Positions 7,634-17,720 of a DNA stretch of 64,000 nt are shown here, piece after piece. Location: NCBI RefSeq assembly GCF_052857255.1, contig NW_027526502.1:726501-790500 (forward strand), given 5' to 3'. Each line of letters opens with the position of its first letter. The first letter of the stretch is position 1. This DNA comes from Amblyomma americanum (taxonomy: Eukaryota > Arthropoda > Arachnida > Ixodida > Ixodidae). The notes under the pieces were generated by a model that saw only the letters and a program-made list of their open reading frames with translations, had not been told where the DNA came from and made no database searches. A program made the translations under genes and the position numbers.

Positions 7634-10090
7634 AGAACCGCTGATGTTATCCTGGCAAGTCTTCTGGGGAGGCTGTGCTTCGTGTATATGGATGACATTA
7701 TCATATACAGTGACAGTTTTGAGAACCATTTGCGCGATATTGAGCAGGTTTTGGTGCGACTAAGAGGAGCGGGTCTCAAGCTGAAGCCCTCTAAGTGCCA
7801 ATTCCTCAAAAACGAGGTGAAATACCTCGGGCACGTTGTTTCAGCTGACGGCGTGCGACCGGACCCTGAGAAACTAAGGTGTGTCTCGGATTTTCCATCC
7901 CCGACTAGCGTCTGCCAGGTCCGGCAGTTTCTCGGCCTGATCGGTTACTACCGAAGGCACATAGAGGAGTTCGCCAAGCTCGCTAAGCCGCTCACCGCCT
8001 TAACAGCCAAAAATGTCGCCTTTCGCTGGGACGAAAACGCGGAGAATGCTTTTGGGGCCCTGAAAAGGAAGCTAATGAGTGCACCGCTGTTGCGCCACCC
8101 GGATTTTAATTTGCCCTTCGTTATGGCCGCAGATGCGTCAAAGTTCGCAGTTGGTGCCGTGCTATCTCAGGTTATCGAGGGCAAAGAACATCCCGTTGCT
8201 TTTGCTAGCCGACAGCTGAGCCCCACAGAGCAAAAGTACGGAGCTACGGAAAGGGAGTGCCTCGCCGTTGTCTGGGCAGTAAAGCACTTCAGATGCTACC
8301 TTTACGGCCGCAAATTCAAGCTAGTCACAGACTGCCATCCTCTGAAATGGGTGATGAGTGTCAGGGACCCTAGCTCGCGACTCGCTAGATGGAATCTACA
8401 CCTGCAGGAATACTGCTTTGAAGTTGAGCACAAGTCAGGAAAGACGCATCTGAATGCTGATGCACTCAGCCGCACAGCTGCCGTGGCAGCTATAGATGAG
8501 TTTGTCCCCGTAGTCGACCCCGCCGAATTACGCACAGAGCAGTGCAAAGATCCGGACCTGAAGCGAATAATCGAAAGCTTAGAGGGCGCACCGTCTCACC
8601 CCGAACAGCTAGGTTATTTCATTGGCAAAGACGGCACCCTGTGTCGGCGCACGAGGCCAACCAGGAAAGGGAGACCAGAGAAAACCGCTTGGGAGAGAGT
8701 CGTCATACCTCGGTCGTGGACAGAAAGGGTTCTTCGCGCGTTTCACGATGCGCCATGCGCCGGTCATTTTGGCGTAGCGAAGACACGCAGGCGTGTGGAG
8801 CGTTTGTACTTTTGGAGTGGCAAGCGACACGATGTTAGAGACTACTGTGCGAAATGTCATTCCGGTCTCGAAAGAAAAACACCCAAGGGACGAAGACCAG
8901 CTCCAATTCAGCCGTTCCCTGAGGTTTCGGCTCCCTTCGAGCGGACAGGTATGGACATAATGGGCCCATTGCCCACGACCACTTCCGGAAACAAGTACAT
9001 TTTAGTATTTGTCGATCACCTTTCAAAATACGCGGAAGCGGTAGCACTCCCAGATCAGAAGGCAGACACGGTTGCAAGAGCATTTGTCGAACAGATCGTG
9101 CTCCGACATGGACCCCCGAGGCAACTTTTGACAGATCGGTTAACGAACTTCGTGTCGCAGCTAATGAGGAGAGTTTGCGAGCTGCTTAAGATCGCTAAGA
9201 AGCAGACAACACCGTACCATCCGGCTTGCAACGGCGCGGTGGAGCGACTGAACCAAACCGTGGCCGGGTTCCTGTCGCATTTTGTTTCGCGCGACCAGCG
9301 GGACTGGGACTTGTGGCTCCCGTATGCAATGTTTGCCTACAATTCCGCAGCACACGAGAGCACGGGCGAATCGCCATTCTTTCTTCTCTACGGCCGAGAC
9401 CCGGACCAGCCTAGTGAAGTGCCAGAGGGCCCTCGTCGTGTCCCATACGCTTCACTGGACGACTATAAGGTTGAGCTAGAATCGCGATTGCAAGTGGCGA
9501 GGGACATCGCAAAGGAGGCCTTAAAGAAAGCGGCGAAGCGCAGGAAGGAGGTGCATGGTCGCAGTGCTAGAGACGCGCCGTTTGATGTGGGGGACAGCGT
9601 GTACATTGAAAACTGCCAAAGGCAGATTGGGCTAGCTCGTAAGTTCCAGACGAAGTGGAGAGGACCGTGCGAGGTTGTCGAGAAGCTTTCTCCGGTAAAC
9701 TTCAGAGTCCGAGACGTGAACCGGCGCTTGATAAGGATACACGCAAATCGCCTCAAGTCGGCACCGGTTCAGTATTCACGAAATGAGGAAAGGGAAAGCG
9801 CGGATTTTGATGGGGACAGAAGTGAAGCGGAGCGCGCAGATAGTTCGCAAGAAACGCCCTCTCCTGCATTTGTTCGGCAGGCGCCAGAGGTGACGGCCGG
9901 AATGCCACCGGATTTACTTCATGCATTGCTAGAAGAAGAAGCGCGCGAGGTTGCCGCGCAGATAACGCCAGGAGAGGCTCCTGCCACGAGCCCTCGCGAG
10001 TCCCAAAGCAGACAAAGGGTCACAGACTTACTTAGTATGACTCATGAAGGCCGATATCCGCTGCGAAATCGGAAAGCTAAGTCGGACTAA
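7634..10090 (+). CDS. pol: Gypsy-1 pol, C-terminal part: RT, RNase H, integrase
   Basis: Continues in the same frame after the TAG. RT catalytic box FVYMDDIIIYS (about 7680-7710); RNase H with DASKFAVGAVLSQ and TDCHPLKW (about 8130-8350). The integrase has an HHCC zinc module (H...H at HDAPCAGH, C-x2-C at CAKC; about 8740-8860). Its catalytic core has Asp in GMDIMGP, Asp in LLTDRLTNF and Glu in GAVERLNQ, with exactly 35 residues between the last two (DD35E). A basic, Ser-rich C-terminal tail follows to the stop at 10090. All catalytic residues are present. No chromodomain or envelope ORF is seen. Confidence 0.9.
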   Translation, partial: RTADVILASLLGRLCFVYMDDIIIYSDSFENHLRDIEQVLVRLRGAGLKLKPSKCQFLKNEVKYLGHVVSADGVRPDPEKLRCVSDFPSPTSVCQVRQFLGLIGYYRRHIEEFAKLAKPLTALTAKNVAFRWDENAENAFGALKRKLMSAPLLRHPDFNLPFVMAADASKFAVGAVLSQVIEGKEHPVAFASRQLSPTEQKYGATERECLAVVWAVKHFRCYLYGRKFKLVTDCHPLKWVMSVRDPSSRLARWNLHLQEYCFEVEHKSGKTHLNADALSRTAAVAAIDEFVPVVDPAELRTEQCKDPDLKRIIESLEGAPSHPEQLGYFIGKDGTLCRRTRPTRKGRPEKTAWERVVIPRSWTERVLRAFHDAPCAGHFGVAKTRRRVERLYFWSGKRHDVRDYCAKCHSGLERKTPKGRRPAPIQPFPEVSAPFERTGMDIMGPLPTTTSGNKYILVFVDHLSKYAEAVALPDQKADTVARAFVEQIVLRHGPPRQLLTDRLTNFVSQLMRRVCELLKIAKKQTTPYHPACNGAVERLNQTVAGFLSHFVSRDQRDWDLWLPYAMFAYNSAAHESTGESPFFLLYGRDPDQPSEVPEGPRRVPYASLDDYKVELESRLQVARDIAKEALKKAAKRRKEVHGRSARDAPFDVGDSVYIENCQRQIGLARKFQTKWRGPCEVVEKLSPVNFRVRDVNRRLIRIHANRLKSAPVQYSRNEERESADFDGDRSEAERADSSQETPSPAFVRQAPEVTAGMPPDLLHALLEEEAREVAAQITPGEAPATSPRESQSRQRVTDLLSMTHEGRYPLRNRKAKSD

Positions 10091-10583
10091 TGGCGTAAAC
10101 AGAGCGGAGTTGTGAACTGGTTAGAATTGTGTAATGCCACAGCTCATAACATTGCTATGTGCTTATGTGTTAAGTTATCGGAGTTGGTAGTTAAACCTTT
10201 CTGTCATTAAGTAACACCTTCACAGGAGAGCATGCGGAGCGCATGCAGAACCTGCCCTACTTCCTTTCGTTATCTATATTTTTGTCTGTGCCGTGATCGT
10301 GCTAGAAGTGGGAGCTCCTTTGTAACTGTGGTAAATTTATTTCGTCCAGTTTGGACTAGAAAGGAGAGGCTTGGGTGCTGAGTTTCATGTTTATCTATAA
10401 AAGAAGATCAGTGCTGCCCCTGGAGACGCCAGTTATGACAGCGGAGGCATATGGTGTTGTGCAGTGGTGTTGAGTGCAGCGAAAAGTGTTTTGTCAAACG
10501 CACTGTGCGAGGCGATTCTGAAAGACAAGGGGAGCTGCATGGACTCAAATGTTCGGAGAACATTCTTCTGGAGGGTGAGCGAG
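10091..10583 (+). other. Gypsy-1 3' noncoding region with polypurine tract
   Basis: About 490 bp between the pol stop and the 3' LTR, with no ORF resembling env. The final bases (10570-10583, GGAGGGTGAGCGAG) are purine-rich and sit directly before the LTR, as expected for the plus-strand primer, although the tract is imperfect. Confidence 0.55.
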
Positions 10584-11460
10584 TGTGACGTTCCTTGTGG
10601 AGTGTGACTTTCCTTGTGTGTGCTACGAGGTTCCGCGTTCGACGGCGCGGCGTAGACGGAGACCCAGATGACAGCGGCATCATCAATTACCCAGCCATGC
10701 TCTTTGAGAGTGACGACCAGAACGAAGGGGTTTAAGCCCAACCGGACCCAACCGGACCCGCCGCCGCCGGCGCGGGGAAACGGGCTTTATCCTCCCCAAT
10801 TGCCGTGGCGGTTCCAGGAGAGGCCTCCCGAGCATATCCCAGGACAAGGGACCACTTTCCCGGCCGGTGACCCGCGGGAACTGTCAGCGATCCAGAGCAC
10901 GCCTTACCTTGAGGAGCGAGTGTCAGTTGATGGATGGAGAGCGGAGGCCGCTGACCCGCGGGAACTGTCAGCGGGCCAGAGCGCGCCTTATCACAGCCGA
11001 CGCTATGCGCTACCTCGAAGACAACCTTCTTTCCCTCGGACTCAACACGTGAGGGGGGCGAGACCATAAGTGCGGTGGTATGTTTGTGCGCCCAAGTGAA
11101 AGCCCTAGCCCCCTCCTTCCCCTCCGGCGTGGGCGTCCTCACCCTAGGGAGTGTGGAGAAGAGGATATAAAAATCGACAAGCAGTACGGAAGGAGGACGC
11201 TCAGGACGACATCGTTCGCCAAGAGGGCCTTCAGCGCCGAAGCCCGACGGCGTGCAGCTTCTGCCAGCAACCGCTCGAGCCCAACTCCGGAGCCACTCCA
11301 TCGCCCCCATGAAGTCGTCGGCACGTAAGCTCGGACGCCCCAGCCTCTGAATCTTAATCATGTATAATTATTGAATATATCTGTTTGTTTAAACTGAGCC
11401 ATACGGTGTCTCTTTGCCTCTCCGTCCCGTGTGGACCTGCGCATTATGGGGGTCATCACA
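10584..11460 (+). repeat. Gypsy-1 3' LTR (877 bp)
   Basis: Same ends as the 5' LTR (TGTGA...TCACA). It is 84 bp longer because an internal segment containing a 22-bp motif is present twice (10868-10889 and 10952-10973), where the 5' LTR has one copy. Only about five base differences are visible elsewhere. Confidence 0.93.
10868..10973 (+). repeat. 84-bp direct repeat unit within the 3' LTR
   Basis: The 22-bp motif that starts TGACCCGCGGGAACTGTCAG recurs at an offset of 84 bp. The 5' LTR has the single-copy form, as expected from slippage or unequal exchange between the repeats after or during insertion. Confidence 0.8.
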
Positions 11461-11732
11461 TATCTGTCTCATATATCTTTGGACACCTGAACCGCGCTGT
11501 AAGGGAAGGGTAAAGGAGGGAGTGAAAGAAGAAAGGAAGAAAGAGGTGACGTAGTGGAGGACTCCGGAATAATTTCGACCACCTGGGGATCTTTAACGTG
11601 CACTGACATCGCACAGCACACGGGCGCCTTTTGCGTTTCGCCTCCATCGAAATGCAGCTGCGTTGTCGGGTTCGAACCCGGGAACTCCGGATCAGTAGCC
11701 GAACGCGCTAACCACTGAGCCACCGCGGCGGG
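11461..11732 (-). mobile_element. tRNA-derived SINE, body and head (split by Gypsy-1)
   Basis: Minus-strand SINE. The head (11732 downward) reads CCGCCGCGGTGGCTCAGTGG, giving a pol III A box, then GGTTCGAACCC as the B box. A family-specific body follows, with GTGCACGTTAAAGATCCCCA and a pyrimidine-rich TTTCTTCCTTTCTTC region. Together with 4270-4313 it makes a copy of about 316 bp flanked by 14-bp target duplications (4256-4269 and 11740-11753, one mismatch). Confidence 0.88.
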
Positions 11733-11753
11733 TTTGTACAATTTCGTACAATT

Positions 11754-11946
11754 GTAATTTTGCTTATTGCAATTTTGTACAATCTGCCTTTACCGACGCA
11801 ATAGTCTGTATTTTAAGCATTTTTTTCACGGTTCCTTGTAACTGACAGTTTTTGTTATTTTGATTTGCAGTGCCGACTGTACTCACTCGCTCCTGCCAGG
11901 ACACCCAAGAGGCAATTGACAGTATCTAATAAATAAATAAATAAAT
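11754..11946 (+). mobile_element. LINE B 3' UTR with (AAAT)n tail
   Basis: Directly follows the right SINE target duplication and ends in AATAAATAAATAAATAAAT (about 11928-11946), a microsatellite tail usual for CR1-like LINEs. It fits as the continuation of the ORF2 remnant at 4060-4255, separated by later insertions. Confidence 0.5.
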
Positions 11947-13821
11947 CAAATGTGCTGGTCATAACACCATCAACACATTCCGTACAGCGTTTAATCATGG
12001 GTTCCCTATGCGAACGTCAAGAAACCTTGCGTGTCCCTCCGACCGAATCCGATGGGTACGCATTGCATGTGAAAGCACTGATCGAAACTCGCACTGCGGC
12101 GTCACTGATTCCTTGCAGACGTCGCGAGGAGTTGAGTGCCGCGTTGACGAGGCGCGACGAAGAGGAGACCACGGCGGATGCCATGGGCGATGCTCGTAGA
12201 TTCGCCGGCGCAAGTGGACACATTCCGCCGGGAGAGCGTGTTAATGTCTGACAACCGCGGACGGTGGTGGTGCTCGCTCACAAGGACCGAACGATGGGGC
12301 TAGGCCAAGGACATGCTCGAAGTGAGAGCTGAAACGTGCGCGAAACAGAAAAGCAAAGCTATTTGTGTGTCAGGCTGGCTATATATTCGCGCGTGTATCT
12401 CCAATCCGGTTTTGCCAGTGTTGCATGCATGCACCAGACCGACCTTACCTGCCTGTCCTCCTCACCAACCAGCTTCGCTGTTAATGCGCTAAGCCTGCAA
12501 GCACACCACTACCAAAGTTTCTTCTAAATGATACTGTCAAAGATAGAGTCGATTGCAATGCAACGAGCGGAATTTCCGATCACCATGCTGTCCTGTTAAC
12601 AGTGATTAATTCAAACTTTGACCGCGGAGATATTGCCAAGTTTATTCTTAATTCTTTCGCTCACGTGTTGAATCCATTATTGATAGGTTGTCTTGCATCA
12701 AAGAACGCGATGCAGACAGGCACGAAAGACGAGGAAACAGACGAACACAGCGCTGTTCGATACAAGGTGCAAGTTGAGTTTGCCCTTCTGACTGCGGAAG
12801 TGCAATCCTGACTCGATTTCGCCAGTTGCAATCACATTCAGGTGGCGATGAGAGGAAACACCTTGTTGATGATGAAATCGGGGTTTCTTGATGATCCCGT
12901 GGTCCTAACTCGCACTCACGCTCATCGAGTAACGTGTGAGTTACTCGATGAAAGGAGAAGGTGAACTATTTATTTACAACATACACAAAACAAGAAGAAA
13001 CGAGCAAATAGAAAACTATTTACAACGTGTCTAAACCGTTGATCAGGCGATTTCAACCCTGGTTCAACCCAGAGCGCTTACTTTTAAACACTGTCTCCGC
13101 CCTTAGCGGGGACAGTAACCAATAAGGTAACAAGCGACCTTCCTCACCAATCAGTGGTTAGGGAGAGGGAAATAAGGTTTCCGCCAACTGATCACAGATT
13201 GGGGAAAGAGTATTGATTAAACAATTGTGGGAGAAAGGAAAGGCAAAGGTCTGCAATTCCCTCGACTAGACGCACATTTGGGGAAGGAGATGTTACAAAT
13301 ACACAAACAGCACAACCACGACTACCATTTCCCACGGCACCCACGTCCCAACAGTTACTACATTCCCAACATTGTCATCTGTTTTCTCTTTCGCACACGT
13401 GCATGCGAGACAAACATATGCCGACGAGCCGATCACTCAAGTTGTTTACAGAAAAAAAAAAGAAGACAGTCGTCAAGGGAAGAATGCGCTTCACGGTCAC
13501 TTGATCCTCACGCATCTCCCGCATTCCCGAAGTCTCGGCAACCCCTTGAAGCCGCCGCACACATGTCGACCGCCCTAAGCCTCTTCAAGACGGGTTGTTA
13601 TTCCCGTGACGGCGCGAAGAATACAGACATCCGCTGCAAGGCAGGGGTCCCTTTGTTGGCGACGCGCTGATGACAATATAGCCGCCGCCGAGTCCCCCCG
13701 TCGGGCGTTCCTCTGAGGCCGATTCCACAGGTGCGGCATTCCTCGCGAACACAAAAAGTTCACCGAACTTCACATCTCCCGACCACGCGCCGTGCTCCCG
13801 ACCGAGAATGTCACGCGGACA
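11947..13821. other. No gene seen; unassigned sequence
   Basis: Short open frames on both strands resemble no known family. A stretch at 12960-13230 has TTTATTTACAAC segments and CCAAT-like boxes and could be an LTR fragment, but no second copy is present. A small hairpin lies at 12922-12951. Confidence 0.4.
12922..12951. repeat. Short perfect inverted repeat
   Basis: Arms TCATCGAGTAA (12922-12932) and TTACTCGATGA (12941-12951) are perfect complements around an 8-nt loop. Confidence 0.7.
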
Positions 13822-14273
13822 TGGCCCGCTTGCACAAACGCGAGCTGAAGTCCAGGCTGAAATCCGAATCTCGTGTTATTATAACCTAAGATGAGCCTGG
13901 ACTTCCCTGCAGACGTAGTGTGCTTGCACGAACCGAAAAATCTGAACTACTGTCCAGACTTATTTCAGACGGTAAGCACTTTTAGTACCTAGGCCGGAAA
14001 TTTAGCAGCCGACAAGGAACGAGATGGGGAATCGGCCGGAAGTCGTTTGTGAGGGCGATGGACGTTCGCGCTGTCCAATAGATGACCGCTATTTAATGTC
14101 AACATCCGGATACACTCCCGCGCTTTTTGAACACTGATAGCTGAGCCGTGACCATGGCGGCTCCCATCAATCTCAACCGAGCCGCTACCGCCGCGAGTAA
14201 CTACTCGTCTTCGTGAGGATTGTTGACAGGCGTTCACACAAAATCTGGAAAGCGGTGCCAGCTGTCGTTGCTG

Positions 14274-14312
14274 CTAGAGTCGCTAAATAAAGACTTTATT
14301 TAGTGACTCTAG
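14274..14312. repeat. 18-bp-arm palindrome
   Basis: Arms 14274-14291 (CTAGAGTCGCTAAATAAA) and 14295-14312 are inverse complements with one mismatch and a 3-nt spacer (GAC). It lies inside the putative DNA transposon. It could be a junction of two element ends or a cruciform-forming site. Confidence 0.75.
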
Positions 14313-15236
14313 TTGCTGCCTCTGAAAGTGCGTCGGTATCGCCTTTGTACATCTATATGCGTTTCGTTGAGCCGGTCGGCTTTTCGGGACCCGTTGGTAT
14401 GCCCCGTCCTCTGGCTTCGGCGCCGCCGCGGCTCAGCCACGGCGTCTTCTAGCCGCGCCCGCGCTGACCGTACACTACGCTTAATTCTTCTCAGTCAAGC
14501 GCGACCGTCCAGACCCGTCTCGCCTGGCGGTGATGACCCCTCATACCTAGACGAACCAGGGGGGCGGCCGGGGTATGGCGGTTTCGACATAGTCACTGCT
14601 TGTGTCTCCCACGCTCAGCCGCATTAACTGTCGCCGCAAAACGGGGACCTCTGGGAGTTACGGGAAAAATGTCCCCTCTCCTTCCCTCTAGCTTTGCCGT
14701 CGCCTTGGCCCGCCTGCCTCAGCCTGCATGCACGCTTCTTCCCGTCACACCGACGGGGATTAACAAGGAAGTCGCCGCTTCTGGACGCGGGGCCGTCAGA
14801 AAAAGACGGATGGTCCGAAAAAATCCGCGGGCATCCACCGATACCTTACAGCGAACAATGCAAAACGCTCAGAAAGTAACCTCTGCACAGGGACTTGGTC
14901 GGCAGTTTGCAGAACCAAAAGCAACAGCATGCTGCAGTAATCCCTGCATAGCTCTCGGAAGCCGGTTGACTCACAGTCGCAGGAATTAAGTCCATACCCT
15001 TTTCCTACCCTTGGTATCAGTATCACCGCTCTCCGTCCCGAAGCTTCTCCTCCTCTCCACTGGGCCTTTAAATTTAAGCTGCAAACCAAACTGCCCCCTG
15101 TCGCCCTTGAAGAAGCAGCGGAGCCGGGTTCAAACGTCGGGATACCCACGCACGAACTTCAAGCATTCGAGATTTTCGAGACGCTTTTGTGCGCACGTGA
15201 ACGGCCAGCAAGCATGGACAGCCAGCCAGCAAACGC

Positions 15237-15446
15237 ATGAAAAGTACACACTTGTCAGAAGATGAGAAATTGGACTTAGTTCGTCTCGTCGGTGAGCAAA
15301 GAACGCCACTATTCGCCAAATTTAATTCCTCCATCACTCGAAAAAAACGCGAACAGGCATGGGCAGGCTTAACTGATATACTGAATTGCAGGCATCGAGT
15401 CCGAAGAGACGTCAAAGAATGTAAAAAAAACAATGGCAAAACCTGA
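15237..15446 (+). pseudogene. Myb/SANT-like DNA-binding domain fragment (transposon accessory protein)
   Basis: A 69-codon frame from ATG at 15237. It contains LSEDEKLDLVRLVGEQR, then KREQAWAGLTDILN, then RRDVKECKKN. This matches the three-helix layout of Myb/SANT-like domains (Myb_DNA-bind_5/MSANTD type), in which conserved Leu, Trp and Arg-x2-x-Val-Lys positions are spaced as here. In the family the domain binds the transposon ends and helps the DDE transposase. The frame breaks at an 8-A run (about 15422-15429), one base short of continuing into a Trp-Gln-Asn-Leu-Lys reading, so it is probably inactive. A GTAAGT donor-like site lies near 15500. Confidence 0.5.
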
Positions 15447-16415
15447 AGCAGTAATTGAAGACTGCACTGCAGTGGGCACGCCAGCACGACCGGCAAACTG
15501 GTAAGTAAAAAGTTTACCTACTCTTTTCTTTGATAGAACAATCGGACTGTGCACTCAGGCGGTTATTAGTTTTGTCCACCTCAGAATATCTCGATGGCAA
15601 CCGTGAACAGGCGCAATATTTTTTTGGCGCAGCGGCATTTAAAGACAGCGCTCAACTAGGTAGATCAAATGCTCGATGCTTTCTTTGATCATCACGTCCT
15701 TTGTAGCACGCACCTTCACCCTTGCCACGAGAACATGCACTGTTAACCGCAACAAATTTGGTTTCAGCGCCGTAAATATGCGCGATGCTTGGACAAGGCG
15801 TGAAAGAGGGTGGTGTGTCCGGCTGTCGCGCGTACAATGTTTTAGCGGAATGTGCAGCAAAAAAAAAAGAGGCAGTAAGCATGATAACTTCACCGAAAAG
15901 CATGGTTGCTACCATTTCGTATTTTGTTATGTTGCTGTTTCCTATTCAAATGCTTACGCTGCACGCGGACAGCCAGTGATGTATACAGATAGCAACTTGA
16001 TTGCGTTTTATTTGCCTTGTTCTGCAAGCACATGCGCAGCAGCTCGGCGAGGTACGCGATGCCAGCGCGGCCAAACCGAAATCACCTTCGAAGCTCGCCC
16101 TCGTCGAAAATTTCGAAAATGTTGGTCCGGTCCCGGAACACATGTTCACGCCGCAACAGGCGCTCGGCGAGCATCTCGAGGCGGACCCAACGCAAGACAG
16201 ACATGTTGGATATGGCTGGAGAAGATTGAGACTAGACTGCTCGACTGCAGCTTGGGTTCCAGCCTTTTTCCAAACTTCATTCTAGTCTACTTCCAGTCTA
16301 CTTTGTTTCGTGCAAGCGACTTGTCGGCTAGGGAAGATTAAGCCTCCAATGAGTTACGATTTAGCATGAAGACTAGATTAAGCCTGGACTAAGAAGTCTT
16401 GTGCAAGTGGCCCCA

Positions 16416-16632
16416 GGGGCCACTTGCACCCACACACGCACACAGATTACCCACACACGCGCGCACATTGCGGTTAGTTCCATCCGCACACAGGGGGTAG
16501 AAAACCAATCTGCACATTCCGGAATCCACCATGCCATATCGGTGCACCAAACTGCAAGAAATAACTTCTAGCCGCCTACATATCGAAAGAGAACACCGTG
16601 TTTCTTTTCAGCCTGGACTAGGAAAGTGGGCC
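16416..16632. mobile_element. Possible 217-bp MITE related to the adjacent transposon
   Basis: Starts with GGGGCCACTTGCAC (16416-16429) and ends with AGCCTGGACTAGGAAAGTGGGCC-type sequence (16610-16632), a diverged inverse of the neighbouring element's end. It contains a CA-rich run. The start forms a perfect 14-bp-arm palindrome with the previous element's right end (16401-16429). Confidence 0.35.
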
Positions 16633-16832
16633 AAAACAGAATTATCCGGCACAGCGCCGGCTGCAAAGGCTGCCGTGACTTACGACACAACTTATGAGAC
16701 AAGCACATACTGGCAGGATTTGTTAGAGCGGACTTCGCTTTTAATGATAACATGCTGCCGTTGTATGAATAAAATGAACGAATAAATCTAGCGGCTCGAT
16801 TCTGTAATGCCCAAGTTATCAGATAGATTTGG

Positions 16833-17720
16833 TTAGGGCTCTACATGGGGGATGCACATTCTAGTTTTGCTCGAACCATGTATGCGAGAAGTTTCACGTC
16901 TGGCGGTGCGTGGCGCAAATGACGTTTTAACAACAGCTCTTGTTAAAGCATATTTATAGGAATCGCTTATTTCAACTGCGACGCCGGAGATTACGTGTGG
17001 GATTAATAAAAGGGGGTTGCTTTTGCGATAAGTTGACACTTGTCTGCATTCAGTGAGGCTGAGTTTCATCAGCCATTGGCAACACCAGTCTTGCATCCAG
17101 GTTAGGTCATTCTGAAGAGCTATCTGATGCTGTACACAACGCTGTACAACTGTGCTGCACACAACGCAGTCATCGGCAAACATGCGGAAACACGCGTAAG
17201 TCGTTGACATATATAAAGAAAAAAAACAAGCAAACCAAGAACTGACCCTTGAGGGACGCGTGATGTTTCTGGGATGGAATTGGAGGCTTGGTTATAACGT
17301 ACACGAACTGGGAGCGATGTGCTAAAAACCTTTTGATCTATTCTAGTGCACTAGGGTGCAAAATTAACTGGGAAAGTTTTAGCAGTAAACATTTGTGAGG
17401 CACTTTGTCGAAAGCTTTAGCAAAGCCCAGAAATATTGCGTATGTTTCAACGTTGTAATCTAGATTCATATGCAGGTCATGAATGTAAATGGCCAACTGT
17501 GTTTCGCAGGACAAGCCCTTGCGAAATCCGTGCTGAGAAGGATGAAAAAAAATGGTTCGAGTAAAGTTCATTATGTGAGAATAAACTACATGCTCCATGA
17601 TCTTGCATGGTACACTTGTCAAGGAAATGGGCCGGCAGTTAAAAGGCGATTCTTTTGTTACCTGATTTGAAGACTGGAATGACCTTTCCCACCTTCCAAT
17701 TGCTGGGTACGTTCCCAGTG
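16833..17720 (-). pseudogene. LINE C: CR1-like reverse transcriptase fragment
   Basis: Read on the minus strand from about 17720: KVGKVIPVFKSG, RPISLTSVPCKIMEH, GFRKGLSCETQL, then FAKAFDKVPHK (motif A; the catalytic Asp before FAKAFD is Gly here), VPQGSVLG (motif B, in another frame near 17260) and FADDCVV (motif C, about 17170). The order and motifs fit CR1/L2-type LINEs. Frameshifts separate the blocks and there is no endonuclease, so it is a 5'-truncated dead copy. Confidence 0.75.

Larger units (their letters stand above)
4314..11460 (+). mobile_element. Gypsy-1: nearly intact Ty3/Gypsy LTR retrotransposon
   Basis: Complete element: LTRs beginning TGTGA and ending TCACA, a tRNA-Leu-type primer site, gag, pol in the order protease-RT-RNase H-integrase, and no env. 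The flanking 4-bp duplication is TATC (4310-4313 and 11461-11464). Removing the element restores a continuous SINE sequence identical in arrangement to the copy near 52770-52815, which confirms the borders. The LTRs differ by about 5 substitutions by eye plus one 84-bp length difference, so insertion is recent. Confidence 0.93.
13822..16414 (+). mobile_element. Decayed DNA transposon, PIF/Harbinger-like
   Basis: The left end (13822: TGGCCCGCTTGCACAA, then GAAGTCCAGGCT at 13847-13858) is matched in inverted form on the right (AGCCTGGACTAAGAAG 16381-16396, TTGTGCAAGTGGCCCC 16399-16414). The interval carries a Myb/SANT-like ORF (15237-15446), the usual accessory gene of PIF/Harbinger transposons. 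No DDE transposase is recognised, so the copy is non-autonomous or heavily decayed. Target duplications could not be fixed because another inverted end abuts at 16416. Confidence 0.5.
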
